From positions 1 to 25,600 of the IMG/VR virus record IMGVR_UViG_2162886015_000013: a stretch of 25,600 bases of DNA; one strand, given 5' to 3'. The translations under genes and the position numbers were made by a program. Each line of letters starts with the position of its first letter. The first letter of the stretch is position 1. Of this stretch, positions 1 to 5,865 are shown piece by piece. The notes below the pieces were generated by a model. It was not told the DNA's origin. It saw nothing but the letters and a program-made list of their open reading frames with translations, and did no database searches. Origin of the DNA: a virus.

Positions 1-197
1 GAGGCAGGGTCCAGCCAGCGGCGCCCGTCAGGCAGGGCGAGCACGGTCGTGACGCTGGCGGGCCGGCCGCACAGACCGCACGGCACCGGGTCTACGCCCA
101 CGCGCGCGAACGCCTCGCGGCCGGCTGGGCGCACCGGTGCCGGGTCGAGGGTGGCGGGGTCGATGTCGAGGTGGAGCAGCAGGTCAGCGTCTTTCAC
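1..197 (-). CDS. Small CxxC hypothetical protein, 3' end outside the window
   Basis: An open minus-strand frame runs from a GTG at 197 to the window edge, about 65 codons with no stop. The GTG sits 5 nt after a GAGGAG Shine-Dalgarno, which fixes the start. The product begins V-K-D-A-D-L-L-L-H-L-D and has a CGLCG motif near residue 41, which could be half of a zinc ribbon. No transmembrane segment is visible. It is divergent from the DUF6233 gene and shares a 63-bp intergenic region with it. I do not recognise the family; short CxxC proteins of this style are common in Streptomyces. The reading frame is well supported, the function is unknown. Confidence 0.6.
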   Translation of the reverse strand, partial: MKDADLLLHLDIDPATLDPAPVRPAGREAFARVGVDPVPCGLCGRPASVTTVLALPDGRRWLDPA

Positions 198-247
198 GGC
201 TGCTCCTCTCGTCGGGGTCCTGGTGTGCGACTGGGATCCTACGCCCG

Positions 248-253
248 TAATAT
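248..253 (+). promoter_or_regulatory. Candidate -10 box of a leaderless DUF6233 transcript
   Basis: TAATAT lies 7 nt upstream of the GTG at 261 and no Shine-Dalgarno is present. That spacing would put the transcript start at the start codon. No convincing -35 hexamer was found, so this is inference from spacing and composition. Confidence 0.4.
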
Positions 254-260
254 CGAACAT

Positions 261-602
261 GTGAACGACCCGCACGCGCCCTCCCGCCTCGACATGCTCC
301 GCTTCCTCGCCCGCGTCCAAGAGCAAGACCTGGAACGCACCCGCAAATGGATCGCAGCCGAGGAACAGCGACAGGCGGAGAAGGAGCGAGGACGAAAGGC
401 CCGGCCACCCGCCCCGGACTGGCTCCTCGAACGCGGGCTCGACGGACACACCCCACCCGTCTACGTCCACCGAGGCGACTGCCACATGGCAGGCAAACGC
501 AGCCGCGGCATCACCGAAGAGCAAGCACGCCACGCCCTCGGCGACCAGGTACCCGCATGCACCCACTGCCGGCCCGACACCGAACTCGGACTGCTCGACT
601 GA
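261..602 (+). CDS. DUF6233 family protein
   Basis: The 113-aa product has an N-terminal helical, charged region (WIAAEEQRQAEKERGR) followed by PPAPDWLLERGL, a VYVHRGDCHMAGKRSR segment and a C-terminal ACTHCRPDTELGLLD. This WxxxxE/RPPxPDWL...GDCHMxGKR...CxHCRPD layout is that of the Streptomyces DUF6233 family, recognised from memory. Conserved Cys/His residues (GDCH and CTHC) suggest metal binding, but this is not established. The frame is open upstream to 171, but the first part does not look like the family, so the GTG at 261 is chosen; it has no ribosome binding site and is probably leaderless. Streptomyces chromosomes carry many copies, which favours a host origin for this end of the window. 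Confidence 0.8.
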   Translation: MNDPHAPSRLDMLRFLARVQEQDLERTRKWIAAEEQRQAEKERGRKARPPAPDWLLERGLDGHTPPVYVHRGDCHMAGKRSRGITEEQARHALGDQVPACTHCRPDTELGLLD

Positions 603-615
603 GGGCAGCCGCATG

Positions 616-658
616 GCCTCCCGTGGAGAGGAACGGGAGGCGCGGCGGGCCCCGCCGC
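616..658 (+). terminator. Tandem hairpins after the DUF6233 gene
   Basis: GCCTCCCGT (616-624) pairs perfectly with ACGGGAGGC (633-641) around an 8-nt loop. It is followed at once by GCGGCGG (642-648) pairing with CCGCCGC (652-658) around a 3-nt loop. They start 14 nt after the stop codon. There is no U-tract, which is usual in high-GC actinomycetes. The rest of 659-774 shows no gene. Confidence 0.6.
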
Positions 659-774
659 GAGGCAGTGCAGGCGGGGCCCGAACGGGGGCTTCACCTGGGG
701 GGCTCGGCGGTCCCGCGTGATCAACGATGCACCAAAACCAGCCACGACGATAGATGCGTGACTGAAACTGTTCG

Positions 775-1680
775 CTACGCGCTGCGCGGCTTCCTCTTCG
801 CAGTCGTCTTCTTCGCCGCAGCCTTCTTGGTCGGCTGCTTCCTCGCAGCCTTCTTCGTTGCCTTCCCCGGCATGTCGTGGACGGTCGCGTCCTCGCCCCG
901 GGATTCCCGCGCTTTCGCCACCGATTCCTTCAGCGCGGCCATCAAGTCGACGACCTTCCCGGCCGGCGCAGGCTCCTCGGCCGACTCCGGGGGTTCGAGT
1001 CCCTCCCGCTTGACCTTGATGACCTCGGCGACAGCGTCCGTGTAGTGGTCGACGAAGTCCGGCCCGTCCAGGTCGTCGCGGGTCATCCGCTCAATCAGCT
1101 GCTCCGCCTGAGCGATCTCGTCGTCGGTGAGTTCCACCTGGTCGGGTGCGAGCTCGGACGGGTCGCGGATCTCATCGGACCAGCGCATGGCGTGCAGCAC
1201 GATCACGTTGTCGCGGACCCGGAGCAGGCCGAGTCTCTCTCGCCCACTCCACGCGTATTTCGCGACGGCGACTTTGGACGACCGCTCCAAGGCTTTGACG
1301 AGCAGCATGTACGGCTTGGCCGCGACCTGGCCGTCCGGCTCCAAGTAGTACCCGTCGCCCACGCGGATCGGATCGATACTCTCGGCCGGCATGAAGGCGA
1401 CCAGCTCGATCGCTTTCGCTGTCGGCAACGGCATCTCCCGCAGCTCCTCGTCGAGGACCGGGATGAGCGTGTCTTTCGACAGTTCGTAGCCCTTCCCGAT
1501 CTCCGCCTGCGGGACCTCGGCGCCGTCGATCGAGCAGATCTTCCGGTTCCGCACCCGACCCATGTCCTCCAGATGGACCTGGTGGAAGTGGATCGAGTGA
1601 TCCTCCCGGGCCGAGACGACATGAATCGGCACGGTGACCAGGCCGAACGAGATGGCGCCGGACCAGATGGTTCGGGGCAT
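775..1680 (-). CDS. ku: Ku DNA end-binding protein (NHEJ)
   Basis: The 301-aa product starts MPRTIWSGAISFGLVTVPI, the hallmark N-terminus of bacterial Ku, and continues through the usual single Ku core (GYELSKDTLIPV, PIRVGDGYYLEP, RVRDNVIVLHAMRWSDEIR). Bacterial Ku forms a homodimeric ring on double-strand ends and recruits LigD. From about residue 265 the tail is Lys/Ala/Thr-rich, the basic extension that adds non-specific DNA binding in many actinobacterial Ku proteins. Length is normal. The ATG at 1680 follows GGAGG with 7 nt spacing. No LigD gene is in the window. It lies about 0.7 kb from the integrase, so it is either a host gene beside the insertion or phage cargo; some mycobacteriophages carry Ku. 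Several Ku paralogues per Streptomyces genome are usual. Confidence 0.95.
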   Translation of the reverse strand: MPRTIWSGAISFGLVTVPIHVVSAREDHSIHFHQVHLEDMGRVRNRKICSIDGAEVPQAEIGKGYELSKDTLIPVLDEELREMPLPTAKAIELVAFMPAESIDPIRVGDGYYLEPDGQVAAKPYMLLVKALERSSKVAVAKYAWSGRERLGLLRVRDNVIVLHAMRWSDEIRDPSELAPDQVELTDDEIAQAEQLIERMTRDDLDGPDFVDHYTDAVAEVIKVKREGLEPPESAEEPAPAGKVVDLMAALKESVAKARESRGEDATVHDMPGKATKKAARKQPTKKAAAKKTTAKRKPRSA

Positions 1681-1779
1681 GGCAGACCTCCGCGACGTAC
1701 CCCCTCGAAGACCACGCTAGGTCGACGACCAGCAAGCCGCATGCGGGCCGCTGTCAGACCCTCCAGCGATGATGGCCGC

Positions 1780-1953
1780 ATGAAGAACTACGGGCTCACC
1801 TGGACCGACTCCACCGGCACCCCGCGCGCAGCCGCCGTCAGCTACGACAAAGCCAGCGCCGACAGCCGGAAGGAACGGCTCGAAGCTGACGGGTGCACGG
1901 CGGTGGAGGTCGTCGAGACGAAGCCCGGGGAGCTGCCGCAGCCGCGGACCTGA
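1780..1953 (+). CDS. 57-aa hypothetical protein
   Basis: A short plus-strand gene reads M-K-N-Y-G-L-T-W-T-D-S and ends with VVETKPGELPQPRT. The layout looks like a compact beta strand, helix (YDKASADSRKERLEADG), strand (AVEVVETKP) fold. The upstream frame is open but is antisense to ku, so the ATG at 1780 is the sensible start. Only a weak ribosome site is visible. It is divergent from ku across a 99-bp gap and ends 5 nt before a strong terminator. Codon use is normal for the host. The family is not firmly identified. Confidence 0.65.
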   Translation: MKNYGLTWTDSTGTPRAAAVSYDKASADSRKERLEADGCTAVEVVETKPGELPQPRT

Positions 1954-1958
1954 CGTGC

Positions 1959-1988
1959 GAGCGCCCGCCCGGTCCGGGGTGGGCGCTC
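1959..1988. terminator. Two-way terminator between convergent genes
   Basis: GAGCGCCCGCCC (1959-1970) pairs with GGGTGGGCGCTC (1977-1988) over 12 positions with one G-U wobble around a 6-nt loop. It fills the 42-bp gap between the 57-aa gene ending at 1953 and the convergent 111-aa gene ending at 1996, so it would serve both. It may mark the edge between chromosome and prophage transcription. Confidence 0.8.
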
Positions 1989-1995
1989 AGCCGTA

Positions 1996-2331
1996 CTACC
2001 GCCGGCGCCACCCGGGCTTGCCACCCATCGGGATACTGCCGGTCGTCCAGATCCGTGAGCCCTTGCTCAGCTCGCGGCGCTCCGCGGCGAACTCCTCGTA
2101 CACGTCGTGCGCGCCCAACTTGATCTCATCAAAGCTCTCGGCGGTCGCGTACCACTTCTTGCCGGTACCCATCGCGCTCCAGATCTCGGCCTCCCAGTAC
2201 GGCGGAGCCGTGTCCGTGGGGTCGTTCGGGTCGGCCGGGTCGCAGGTGATCTCACCGATCCTGTCGGTGCCCTTGCCCTCGTGAAGGTCGAAGCGGTTCG
2301 GGTCGCTGGTCGCTCGAATCTCCAGGCTCAC
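1996..2331 (-). CDS. 111-aa hypothetical protein downstream of integrase
   Basis: The GTG at 2331 is preceded by TTGGAGGA with about 10 nt spacing, and the product starts VSLEIRATSDPNRFDLHEGK. It is acidic and aromatic-rich in the middle (PPYWEAEIWSAM, KKWYATAESFDEIKLGAHD), has a helical segment (VYEEFAAERRELSKG) and a basic tail ending in GWRRR. No transmembrane, zinc or HTH motif is visible. It follows the integrase stop by 52 nt on the same strand, so it may be the last gene of the lysogeny transcript or the first chromosomal gene after the attachment site. I do not recognise the family. Confidence 0.7.
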   Translation of the reverse strand: MSLEIRATSDPNRFDLHEGKGTDRIGEITCDPADPNDPTDTAPPYWEAEIWSAMGTGKKWYATAESFDEIKLGAHDVYEEFAAERRELSKGSRIWTTGSIPMGGKPGWRRR

Positions 2332-2383
2332 AGTTCGACGTCCTCCAATGCCGCGTCGGTCCACTTGTCGGCAACGCGCGCCA

Positions 2384-3535
2384 TCAGAACGAGGCGTTAC
2401 GTCGGAATCGGTCGGCGATGTCGCCGAAGAGGGCTTCGGCTGCGTCGACGTGGGCGGCGTTGCGCTCGCCCTTCTTGCGGCGGTTCCAGTAGCCGACGGT
2501 CGTGGCGGGGTTGTCGTGGTCGGCGAAGGCTTGGACTTCGGCGAGGGGTTCGCCGGCGTCGAGCATGTGGGTGATCCGGGTGGCGCGGAGGACGTGCGGG
2601 GTGAGCTTCCGGCAGATCTTGCACTTGGTGAACGTGTGCTTCTCCGGGCCGTCGACCAGGGAGCAGGTGAGCACCCGGGCCTTCCGTCCCAGGCGGGTAA
2701 GGAGTCGGGCGACGTCGTGGCGGTCGAGTCGGCGGCCGTCGGCGTCGAGGAGGAGCGGCCCTTCGGTGCGTCCGGCGGTGTGGGCGTCGAGGAGTTCCGC
2801 GACGGTGACGGGCAGCGGGAGGATCCGCTCCTTGTGTTCCTTGCGGGTGACGTCGAGGTATGAGCGGCGGCCCCGTTCGATCCTGTTGTCGACGTCGGCG
2901 GCGACCATCTCGGTGACGCGGCCAGCGAGGGTGTAGAGGAGGAGAACGACGAGCGCGTCGAACTCGTTCTCGGCCGCGTTGGCGACCGCCTGGATCTCGT
3001 CGACCTCCAACACGGGGGTGCTGCGGGAGGTGTTGCCCTTGTCGACCTTGGGTCGGTCGTCTTGGGTGACGGGGTTCCGGGGGAGGTCGATCTTTTCGGC
3101 TGCGTAGGTGTGCAGCGAGGAGAGCGCGTTGAGGTAGCGAGAGATCGTCGTTGGCGGAGCGTCGCGGCCTTCCATGCGGAGGCGCCAGGCGCGGATGTGG
3201 TCGGCGGTGAAGCAGCCGAGGGCGAAGCGTTCGTGGCCGAGCTCTTGCGCGTAGGCGCCCCAGACGCGGCGGATGTCGTCGACGTAGTTGCGCTTGGTCT
3301 GGAGGCTGCCGCGTCGGGTGGAGGACAGCCAGTCCATGACCATGACGAAAGTGTCGGGGGTGACGGCTTCGGCGAGGAGTTCGGCGCGGGGCCGGTAGAT
3401 GCGCTTCTGCCCCCGGCGGTCGACTTGGACCATGCCGAGGTCGTCGACGAGTTTGCGGCGGACTTCTTCGAAGAGGTCCGAACCGGGCAGCGCGATCGAC
3501 TGCCCGGCGGACTTCTGCGGTAGAACACTGGTCAC
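2384..3535 (-). CDS. int: Tyrosine recombinase / phage integrase
   Basis: The 383-aa protein catalyses site-specific integration and excision. Residues about 60-150 form a SAM-like core-binding domain; the catalytic domain starts near 175. Visible active-site residues are R206 (TLAGRVTEM), K232 or K235 (TRKEHKER), H314 and R317 (PHVLR), H340 (FADHDNPATT) and Y349. An insertion just before the HxxR box carries C291, H300, C305 and C308 (KCKICRK), unusual for the family and perhaps a small metal knuckle. The GTG start at 3535 overlaps the stop of the 306-aa gene as GTGA, so the two are translationally coupled. Position next to the lysogeny genes and the last late genes suits an integrase beside an attachment site, but no att core could be identified. 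Confidence 0.93.
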   Translation of the reverse strand: MTSVLPQKSAGQSIALPGSDLFEEVRRKLVDDLGMVQVDRRGQKRIYRPRAELLAEAVTPDTFVMVMDWLSSTRRGSLQTKRNYVDDIRRVWGAYAQELGHERFALGCFTADHIRAWRLRMEGRDAPPTTISRYLNALSSLHTYAAEKIDLPRNPVTQDDRPKVDKGNTSRSTPVLEVDEIQAVANAAENEFDALVVLLLYTLAGRVTEMVAADVDNRIERGRRSYLDVTRKEHKERILPLPVTVAELLDAHTAGRTEGPLLLDADGRRLDRHDVARLLTRLGRKARVLTCSLVDGPEKHTFTKCKICRKLTPHVLRATRITHMLDAGEPLAEVQAFADHDNPATTVGYWNRRKKGERNAAHVDAAEALFGDIADRFRRNASF

Positions 3536-4452
3536 GCCACAGGCTCCATATCCAGCGCGCTGACCAGCCGGTCATCAGCGTCAGGCGCCAACAGGTCAAG
3601 CACGGAGAGCTTGTGCTCGAATCGGAAGCTGCTCCAGTTGTCGGGCTTCATCTCCAGCCCGTCCGAACTGGCGCACAGCCCGGCCATGGAGATGCGCCAC
3701 TGCTCCGCGTCGTCGAGCTCGTACCACTTGTCCGATCGCGCCGAGCGCTGCTCCTGCTGCTTCTCTGACAGAGCGTCCCACTCCCTCGGCAGGCCCTCGG
3801 GCCAGGGCGGCATCCAGTCGCCCACACTGGAGTTGGGGAACTGATCGCACACCGAGTACGAGGTGACGACGGGCTCGTCATCTCGCTGGCGCAGCAGAGC
3901 GATGACCTCGTCCCAGCCCTGGGACACCCACCGGGGATCAGGTTGGCCGCGACTCGGATCGGCCTCGTGCTGGAAGCCGCGCCGGTAGATGCCACTGTCG
4001 AGACCGGTCTGCATGATCTCGGCGAGCCACACCCGGTTGGGCCCGTCCACCCAAGCGTGAAGTTCACACTGTCCGTGGAGGCGCGCTGCGAGCTTGATCT
4101 GGTCGTTGCCGAGCAGAGCCGCCGTGTTGAGGGAGAGGGTGAAGCTGTCGAGAGCTTTGCCGCGGTACTGGATGAGCGGCGCTCGGTGGCTCCAGCCGAC
4201 GCTGAAGGCGGTGGCGTAAGTGGACGCCCATGATTCGAGGCCTCCCCTGCCGTAGGCGTCTACGGCGTAAGGGTCCGTCGCGGCGAGGTAGTGATCGGGG
4301 TGGATGAATGGGCGCAGCCGGTCGACACGAGACGGGCTGCTGGGTGACAGCACCCCGAGGGCGATGTCGTTGACGAGTCCGCCAAGCCAGGCACGCTCGG
4401 AGCCGTGCAACTCAGCATCACCTGAGGGGCTGTGAAAGTAGACGCGGGACAT
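3532..4452 (-). CDS. 306-aa hypothetical protein coupled to integrase
   Basis: The product starts MSRVYFHSPSGDAELHGSER and shows no transmembrane, signal, HTH or Walker motif. It reads as a soluble, tryptophan-rich globular protein (WVDGPNRVWLAEIMQTG, DWMPPWPEGLPREWDAL). A charged region rich in Gln, Glu, Ser and Arg lies near residues 230-260. The frame is open further up to 4539, but the ATG at 4452 is preferred because a -10-like TACCGT ends 6 nt before it and a 29-bp palindrome lies just upstream. No Shine-Dalgarno is visible, so the mRNA may be leaderless. Its last four bases are the integrase start, so both are made from one transcript. Function is unknown; a role in controlling or assisting recombination, or in lysogeny, is only inferred from position. 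Confidence 0.8.
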   Translation of the reverse strand: MSRVYFHSPSGDAELHGSERAWLGGLVNDIALGVLSPSSPSRVDRLRPFIHPDHYLAATDPYAVDAYGRGGLESWASTYATAFSVGWSHRAPLIQYRGKALDSFTLSLNTAALLGNDQIKLAARLHGQCELHAWVDGPNRVWLAEIMQTGLDSGIYRRGFQHEADPSRGQPDPRWVSQGWDEVIALLRQRDDEPVVTSYSVCDQFPNSSVGDWMPPWPEGLPREWDALSEKQQEQRSARSDKWYELDDAEQWRISMAGLCASSDGLEMKPDNWSSFRFEHKLSVLDLLAPDADDRLVSALDMEPVA

Positions 4453-4458
4453 GCTCAA

Positions 4459-4464
4459 ACGGTA
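4459..4464 (-). promoter_or_regulatory. Candidate -10 box for the 306-aa gene and integrase
   Basis: TACCGT on the minus strand (4464-4459) ends 6 nt before the ATG at 4452, matching the spacing of the leaderless HTH promoter at 5786-5779. No clear -35 is present; the region where it should be is covered by the palindrome at 4472-4500. Confidence 0.4.
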
Positions 4465-4471
4465 CCAACCC

Positions 4472-4500
4472 GTAACGCATAAGGGAACGTTATGCGCTAC
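4472..4500. promoter_or_regulatory. 29-bp imperfect palindrome, candidate operator
   Basis: GTAACGCATAA (4472-4482) and TTATGCGCTAC (4490-4500) are inverted copies matching at 10 of 11 positions around a 7-bp centre (GGGAACG). The centre lies 34 bp upstream of the ATG of the 306-aa gene, over the expected -35 element. Arm length, spacing and position fit a dimeric repressor site. The HTH protein at 5407-5772 is the nearest candidate ligand, by inference only. An integrase arm site is an alternative. Confidence 0.55.
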
Positions 4501-4528
4501 CCGCTCACCCTGGACCGACCGTGTCCGG

Positions 4529-4581
4529 CCTGGCGCCACGCCAGGGTCTGCAGCAAGCCCCCACCGAGGGGTCGCACCCCT
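4529..4581. other. Two small perfect hairpins in the 268-bp divergent intergenic region
   Basis: CCTGGCG (4529-4535) pairs with CGCCAGG (4539-4545), and AGGGGT (4567-4572) pairs with ACCCCT (4576-4581), each with a 3-nt loop. They lie in the 4453-4720 region between the 306-aa gene and the plus-strand surface protein gene; no gene was found in this stretch. The part from about 4620 to 4690 is clearly less GC-rich than its surroundings. Possible roles are insulation of the divergent transcripts or part of an attachment region. Function is unknown. Confidence 0.4.
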
Positions 4582-4684
4582 TCGACTCGCCGGCAGCTAC
4601 TGCCACCCAGGAGGGCCGCCTAGTTCACATCACAACTAAATCACCACCCGCACACAGCCCTCACAACTTCTTCACCTGCACCGT

Positions 4685-4690
4685 TACGAT
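4685..4690 (+). promoter_or_regulatory. Candidate -10 box of the surface protein gene
   Basis: TACGAT (4685-4690) is a fair match to the actinomycete -10 (TANNNT) within the AT-richer stretch before the 196-aa gene. The best -35-like sequence, TCACAA at 4661-4666 with 18-bp spacing, is weak. Transcription from here would give a leader of roughly 25 nt that contains the hairpin at 4694-4715. Confidence 0.35.
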
Positions 4691-4693
4691 CAT

Positions 4694-4715
4694 CCCTCGT
4701 TGAACGAACCGAGGG
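4694..4715 (+). promoter_or_regulatory. Leader hairpin covering the Shine-Dalgarno
   Basis: CCCTCG (4694-4699) pairs with CGAGGG (4710-4715) around a 10-nt loop. The right arm holds most of the GAGGGG Shine-Dalgarno that precedes the ATG at 4721, so folding would hide the ribosome site. A smaller alternative pairing, TCGTT with AACGA (4697-4707), overlaps it. Regulation is inferred from structure alone. Confidence 0.5.
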
Positions 4716-4720
4716 GACTC

Positions 4721-5311
4721 ATGTCTTTCGAACCGCCGCCCACGCCGCCCCAACAGCCGTGGTGGTCACAAGGGGCACCGACCCCGCAGCCGCGCATACA
4801 GCCGCCCGTACCGCCGCAGCCGGCCTGGGCACGCAAGCGTGTAGCTCTCCCCATTGCTGCGGGTCTGCTGTTCGTCGGCGTCGGCATCGGGGCTGGCGGC
4901 GGAGACGACACCAAATCGAAGGCGTCCGCCCACCCCACCGCTACCGTGACCGCCAAGGCGGCCGACCTGCGAGTCGCCAACAAGCCGGCACCCAAGGTCA
5001 CCGTCACCGTCACCGCGACGAAGACGGTGACCGCGAAGCCTAAGAAGAAGCCCGCACCGAAGGGTGCCACCATTCCAGGCGAGGGCACGTTCGTTGTCGG
5101 GTCCGACATCAAGGCGGGCACCTACAAGACGGCGGGCGCCGAGGAGTCGGTCATCCCAAACTGCTACTGGGCGCGCTTGAAGGGGACGTCGGGCACGTTC
5201 AAGGACATCATCACGAACAGCAACTCCGATGGGCCGACCACCGTCACCATTTCCAGCAGTGACGGAGCGTTCAAGACCAGCGGCTGCAAGACCTGGAAGA
5301 AGGTCGACTGA
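4721..5311 (+). CDS. Membrane-anchored secreted-domain protein, possible lysogenic conversion factor
   Basis: The 196-aa product has a Pro/Gln-rich cytoplasmic N-terminus (residues 1-35), a basic WARKR stop, one transmembrane helix (about 41-60), a Thr/Val/Lys-rich external stalk (65-115) and a C-terminal domain beginning near GEGTFVVGSDIKAGTYKT. C148 and C189 could form a disulphide outside the cell. This tail domain occurs at the end of many Streptomyces surface and lipoprotein-like proteins and in actinophage cargo. The ATG at 4721 is 4 nt after GAGGGG; a TTG at 4700 is less likely. It is on the opposite strand to the phage late genes with its own leader, so it may be expressed from the prophage. 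Superinfection exclusion or change of the host surface is a guess. Confidence 0.85.
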   Translation: MSFEPPPTPPQQPWWSQGAPTPQPRIQPPVPPQPAWARKRVALPIAAGLLFVGVGIGAGGGDDTKSKASAHPTATVTAKAADLRVANKPAPKVTVTVTATKTVTAKPKKKPAPKGATIPGEGTFVVGSDIKAGTYKTAGAEESVIPNCYWARLKGTSGTFKDIITNSNSDGPTTVTISSSDGAFKTSGCKTWKKVD

Positions 5312-5344
5312 GCCACTCACGGCTCACACCGACTCAGCGCGAAG

Positions 5345-5387
5345 CCGCCCCCACCTCCTCGCAGCAACGGCGGGAGAGCGGGGGCGG
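5345..5387. terminator. Two-way terminator hairpin
   Basis: CCGCCCCC (5345-5352) pairs perfectly with GGGGGCGG (5380-5387); a further short CTCC/GGAG pairing is possible in the 27-nt loop. It lies between the convergent surface protein gene (ends 5311) and HTH gene (ends 5407). Its sequence resembles the hairpin at 5817-5855 on the other side of the HTH gene. Confidence 0.7.
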
Positions 5388-5406
5388 GGCGTTCATCGTC
5401 GGCGCG

Positions 5407-5772
5407 TCAGGTCGGCCACTTGCCCAGGGCACGTAGCAGGACGATGACCGCCTCCTGGGCGAGCACGTCGTCGCCGACCAGGCCGACGACGTGCTCTCGT
5501 GGAGTGAGGGGCCGCGGCGCCAGATCCCCTTCGTCGGGGATGAGTCCGGCAGCGATGAGAACTTCAGTGGTCTTGCAGCCGAGTACGCCAGCGATGGCGG
5601 TGCAGGTCTTGATGTCGGGCAGTGCTTCATCGCGCAGCACTCGCGAGACGATGCTCTCGCCCAGTCCGGCGTCGCGGGCGAACCTCGACTTCGTGCCGTA
5701 CTTGGCGAGGTCGTACCCGCACAGCGCTAGTTCCTTGGTCAGCCAGGAACTGAATGGATATTGCCGCGTCAT
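5407..5772 (-). CDS. XRE-like helix-turn-helix regulator
   Basis: The 121-aa protein has an N-terminal HTH: KSRFARDAGLGESIVSRVLR (about residues 28-47) reads as helix 2, turn and recognition helix, followed by LPDIKTCTAIAGVLGCKTTE, as in XRE/Cro-CI folds. The C-terminal 40 residues (REHVVGLVGDDVLAQEAVIVLL) are helical and could dimerise. There is no peptidase domain, so it is not a LexA/CI-like self-cleaving repressor. No Shine-Dalgarno precedes the ATG at 5772, and TGTACGGT ends 6 nt before it, so the message is probably leaderless. It is separated from the late genes by a strong hairpin and so forms its own unit. It is the best candidate in the window for the immunity repressor or a late regulator, but the target is unknown. 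Confidence 0.8.
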   Translation of the reverse strand: MTRQYPFSSWLTKELALCGYDLAKYGTKSRFARDAGLGESIVSRVLRDEALPDIKTCTAIAGVLGCKTTEVLIAAGLIPDEGDLAPRPLTPREHVVGLVGDDVLAQEAVIVLLRALGKWPT

Positions 5773-5778
5773 AGGCGG

Positions 5779-5786
5779 ACCGTACA
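5779..5786 (-). promoter_or_regulatory. Extended -10 box of the HTH gene
   Basis: On the minus strand TGTACGGT (5786-5779) is an extended -10 element ending 6 nt before the ATG, placing the transcript start at or next to the start codon. No good -35 was found. The spacing is the same as that of the TACCGT box before the 306-aa gene. Confidence 0.45.
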
Positions 5787-5816
5787 GGCTCCCTGCTCGC
5801 GACGACCACGACGAAG

Positions 5817-5855
5817 CGCCCCCACTCCCTGCCTGTTGGCAGAGAAGCGGGGGCG
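5817..5855 (-). terminator. Nested terminator hairpin at the end of the lysis operon
   Basis: CGCCCCC (5817-5823) pairs with GGGGGCG (5849-5855), and inside it CTGCC (5829-5833) pairs with GGCAG (5838-5842) around TGTT. It starts 10 nt after the stop of the last lysis-side gene on the minus strand and insulates the HTH gene from late transcription. Confidence 0.75.
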
Positions 5856-5865
5856 TCTCGCGTAG

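Noticed and set aside
2332-3528. Long minus-strand frame that would fuse onto the 111-aa protein
   Set aside because: It overlaps the integrase in another frame and is a Ser/Pro/Arg/Thr shadow; only the part after the GTG at 2331 looks like a protein.
4560-4605. TTCGACTC next to a small stem resembles a tRNA T-arm, a common integrase target
   Set aside because: The bases flanking TTCGACT do not form the 5-bp T stem, and no anticodon arm or acceptor stem fits around it.
4521-4703. 60-codon plus-strand frame in the divergent intergenic region
   Set aside because: No ribosome site, low-complexity Pro/Thr/Ser composition, and it covers the hairpins and probable promoter.
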